Shown: positions 5,464-5,535 of the stretch, in pieces | Numbering within the stretch: position 1 is the first letter of the stretch | Layout of the letters: each line of letters starts with the position of its first letter | Source of the DNA: Desulfovibrio sp. | Lineage (GTDB): Bacteria > Desulfobacterota > Desulfovibrionia > Desulfovibrionales > Desulfovibrionaceae | Direction of reading: 5' to 3' | DNA: 5,535 bases | Assembly (NCBI GenBank): GCA_028708195.1 | Contig: JAQVZK010000168.1 | Span: forward strand, 1 to 5,535 | The notes under the pieces: generated by a model | What the model was told of the DNA's origin: nothing | The model's input: only the letters and a program-made list of their open reading frames with translations | Database searches by the model: none | Made by a program: the position numbers and the translations under genes

Positions 5464-5535
5464 TCAGGTGTTGCGCGGCCTCTTGACCGCCTCCTTCAAG
5501 GCATTCTTCCCCCACAAAGAACTCTCTTCCCCCCT
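5464..5535 (-). CDS. Probable C-terminal end of a convergent gene, cut by the right edge
   Basis: On the minus strand one frame is open from the window edge to TGA at 5466-5464, giving 23 residues that end in LKEAVKRPRNT. A second minus frame stops within 40 bases. The third stays open but runs through the terminator stem, which makes it unlikely. The position 18 bases before a two-way terminator is what a convergent gene would show. The stretch is short and the protein is not recognised. It could also be non-coding. Confidence 0.4.
   Translation of the reverse strand, partial: RGEESSLWGKNALKEAVKRPRNT

Noticed and set aside
5445..5486. Short plus-strand frame starting with ATG at 5445
   Set aside because: It is only 13 codons long, has no SD, and starts inside the terminator stem.

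Overview
The window most likely comes from a Desulfovibrio-type sulfate reducer (Desulfovibrionaceae). This is an inference. It rests on the group III iron-dependent alcohol dehydrogenase, which is typical of and often abundant in that group, on moderately GC-rich coding DNA, and on large AT-rich regulatory gaps. No rRNA, tRNA, CRISPR array, insertion sequence or phage gene is visible.

Layout: (1) 1-30, minus strand: the first ten codons of a gene leaving the left edge, with a strong GGAGG ribosome binding site and a GC-rich leader (31-150) that can fold over that site. (2) 151-501: divergent intergenic region with an imperfect hairpin (338-388), a sigma70-like promoter (418-446), a short hairpin followed by five T (466-485) and a strong ribosome binding site (488-493). 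(3) 502-3510, plus strand: a large protein of unknown function, 1002 residues from GTG. Its N-terminal soluble half has an alpha/beta-barrel look, possibly a degenerate PHP-type fold. Five or six membrane segments follow (about residues 655-838), then a basic soluble tail. (4) 3511-4166: a 656-base gap with a hairpin directly after the stop, a terminator-like inverted repeat (3604-3672), then a very AT-rich regulatory zone with repeated TTGTG elements, a TTGACA promoter box and a 26-base imperfect palindrome. (5) 4167-5366, plus strand: an intact iron-dependent alcohol dehydrogenase of 399 residues. (6) 5383-5445: two adjacent hairpins, the second a perfect 21-bp stem acting as a probable two-way terminator. 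(7) 5464-5535, minus strand: the probable C-terminal end of a convergent gene.

The two complete genes look like separate transcription units, since a terminator and a long regulatory gap lie between them. Nothing in the sequence links the membrane protein to the alcohol dehydrogenase. The dehydrogenase probably interconverts short-chain alcohols and aldehydes with NAD(H), feeding ethanol-type substrates into sulfate respiration or disposing of reductant. Its arginine codons are all CGT or CGC (15 of 15), which fits high expression. The large gene also uses AGG, AGA, CGG and CGA.

No clearly new multi-gene system is visible. The best leads are the uncharacterised 1002-residue membrane protein with its early hairpin in the leader, the switch-like leader of the left-edge gene, and the operator-like palindromes in front of the dehydrogenase.
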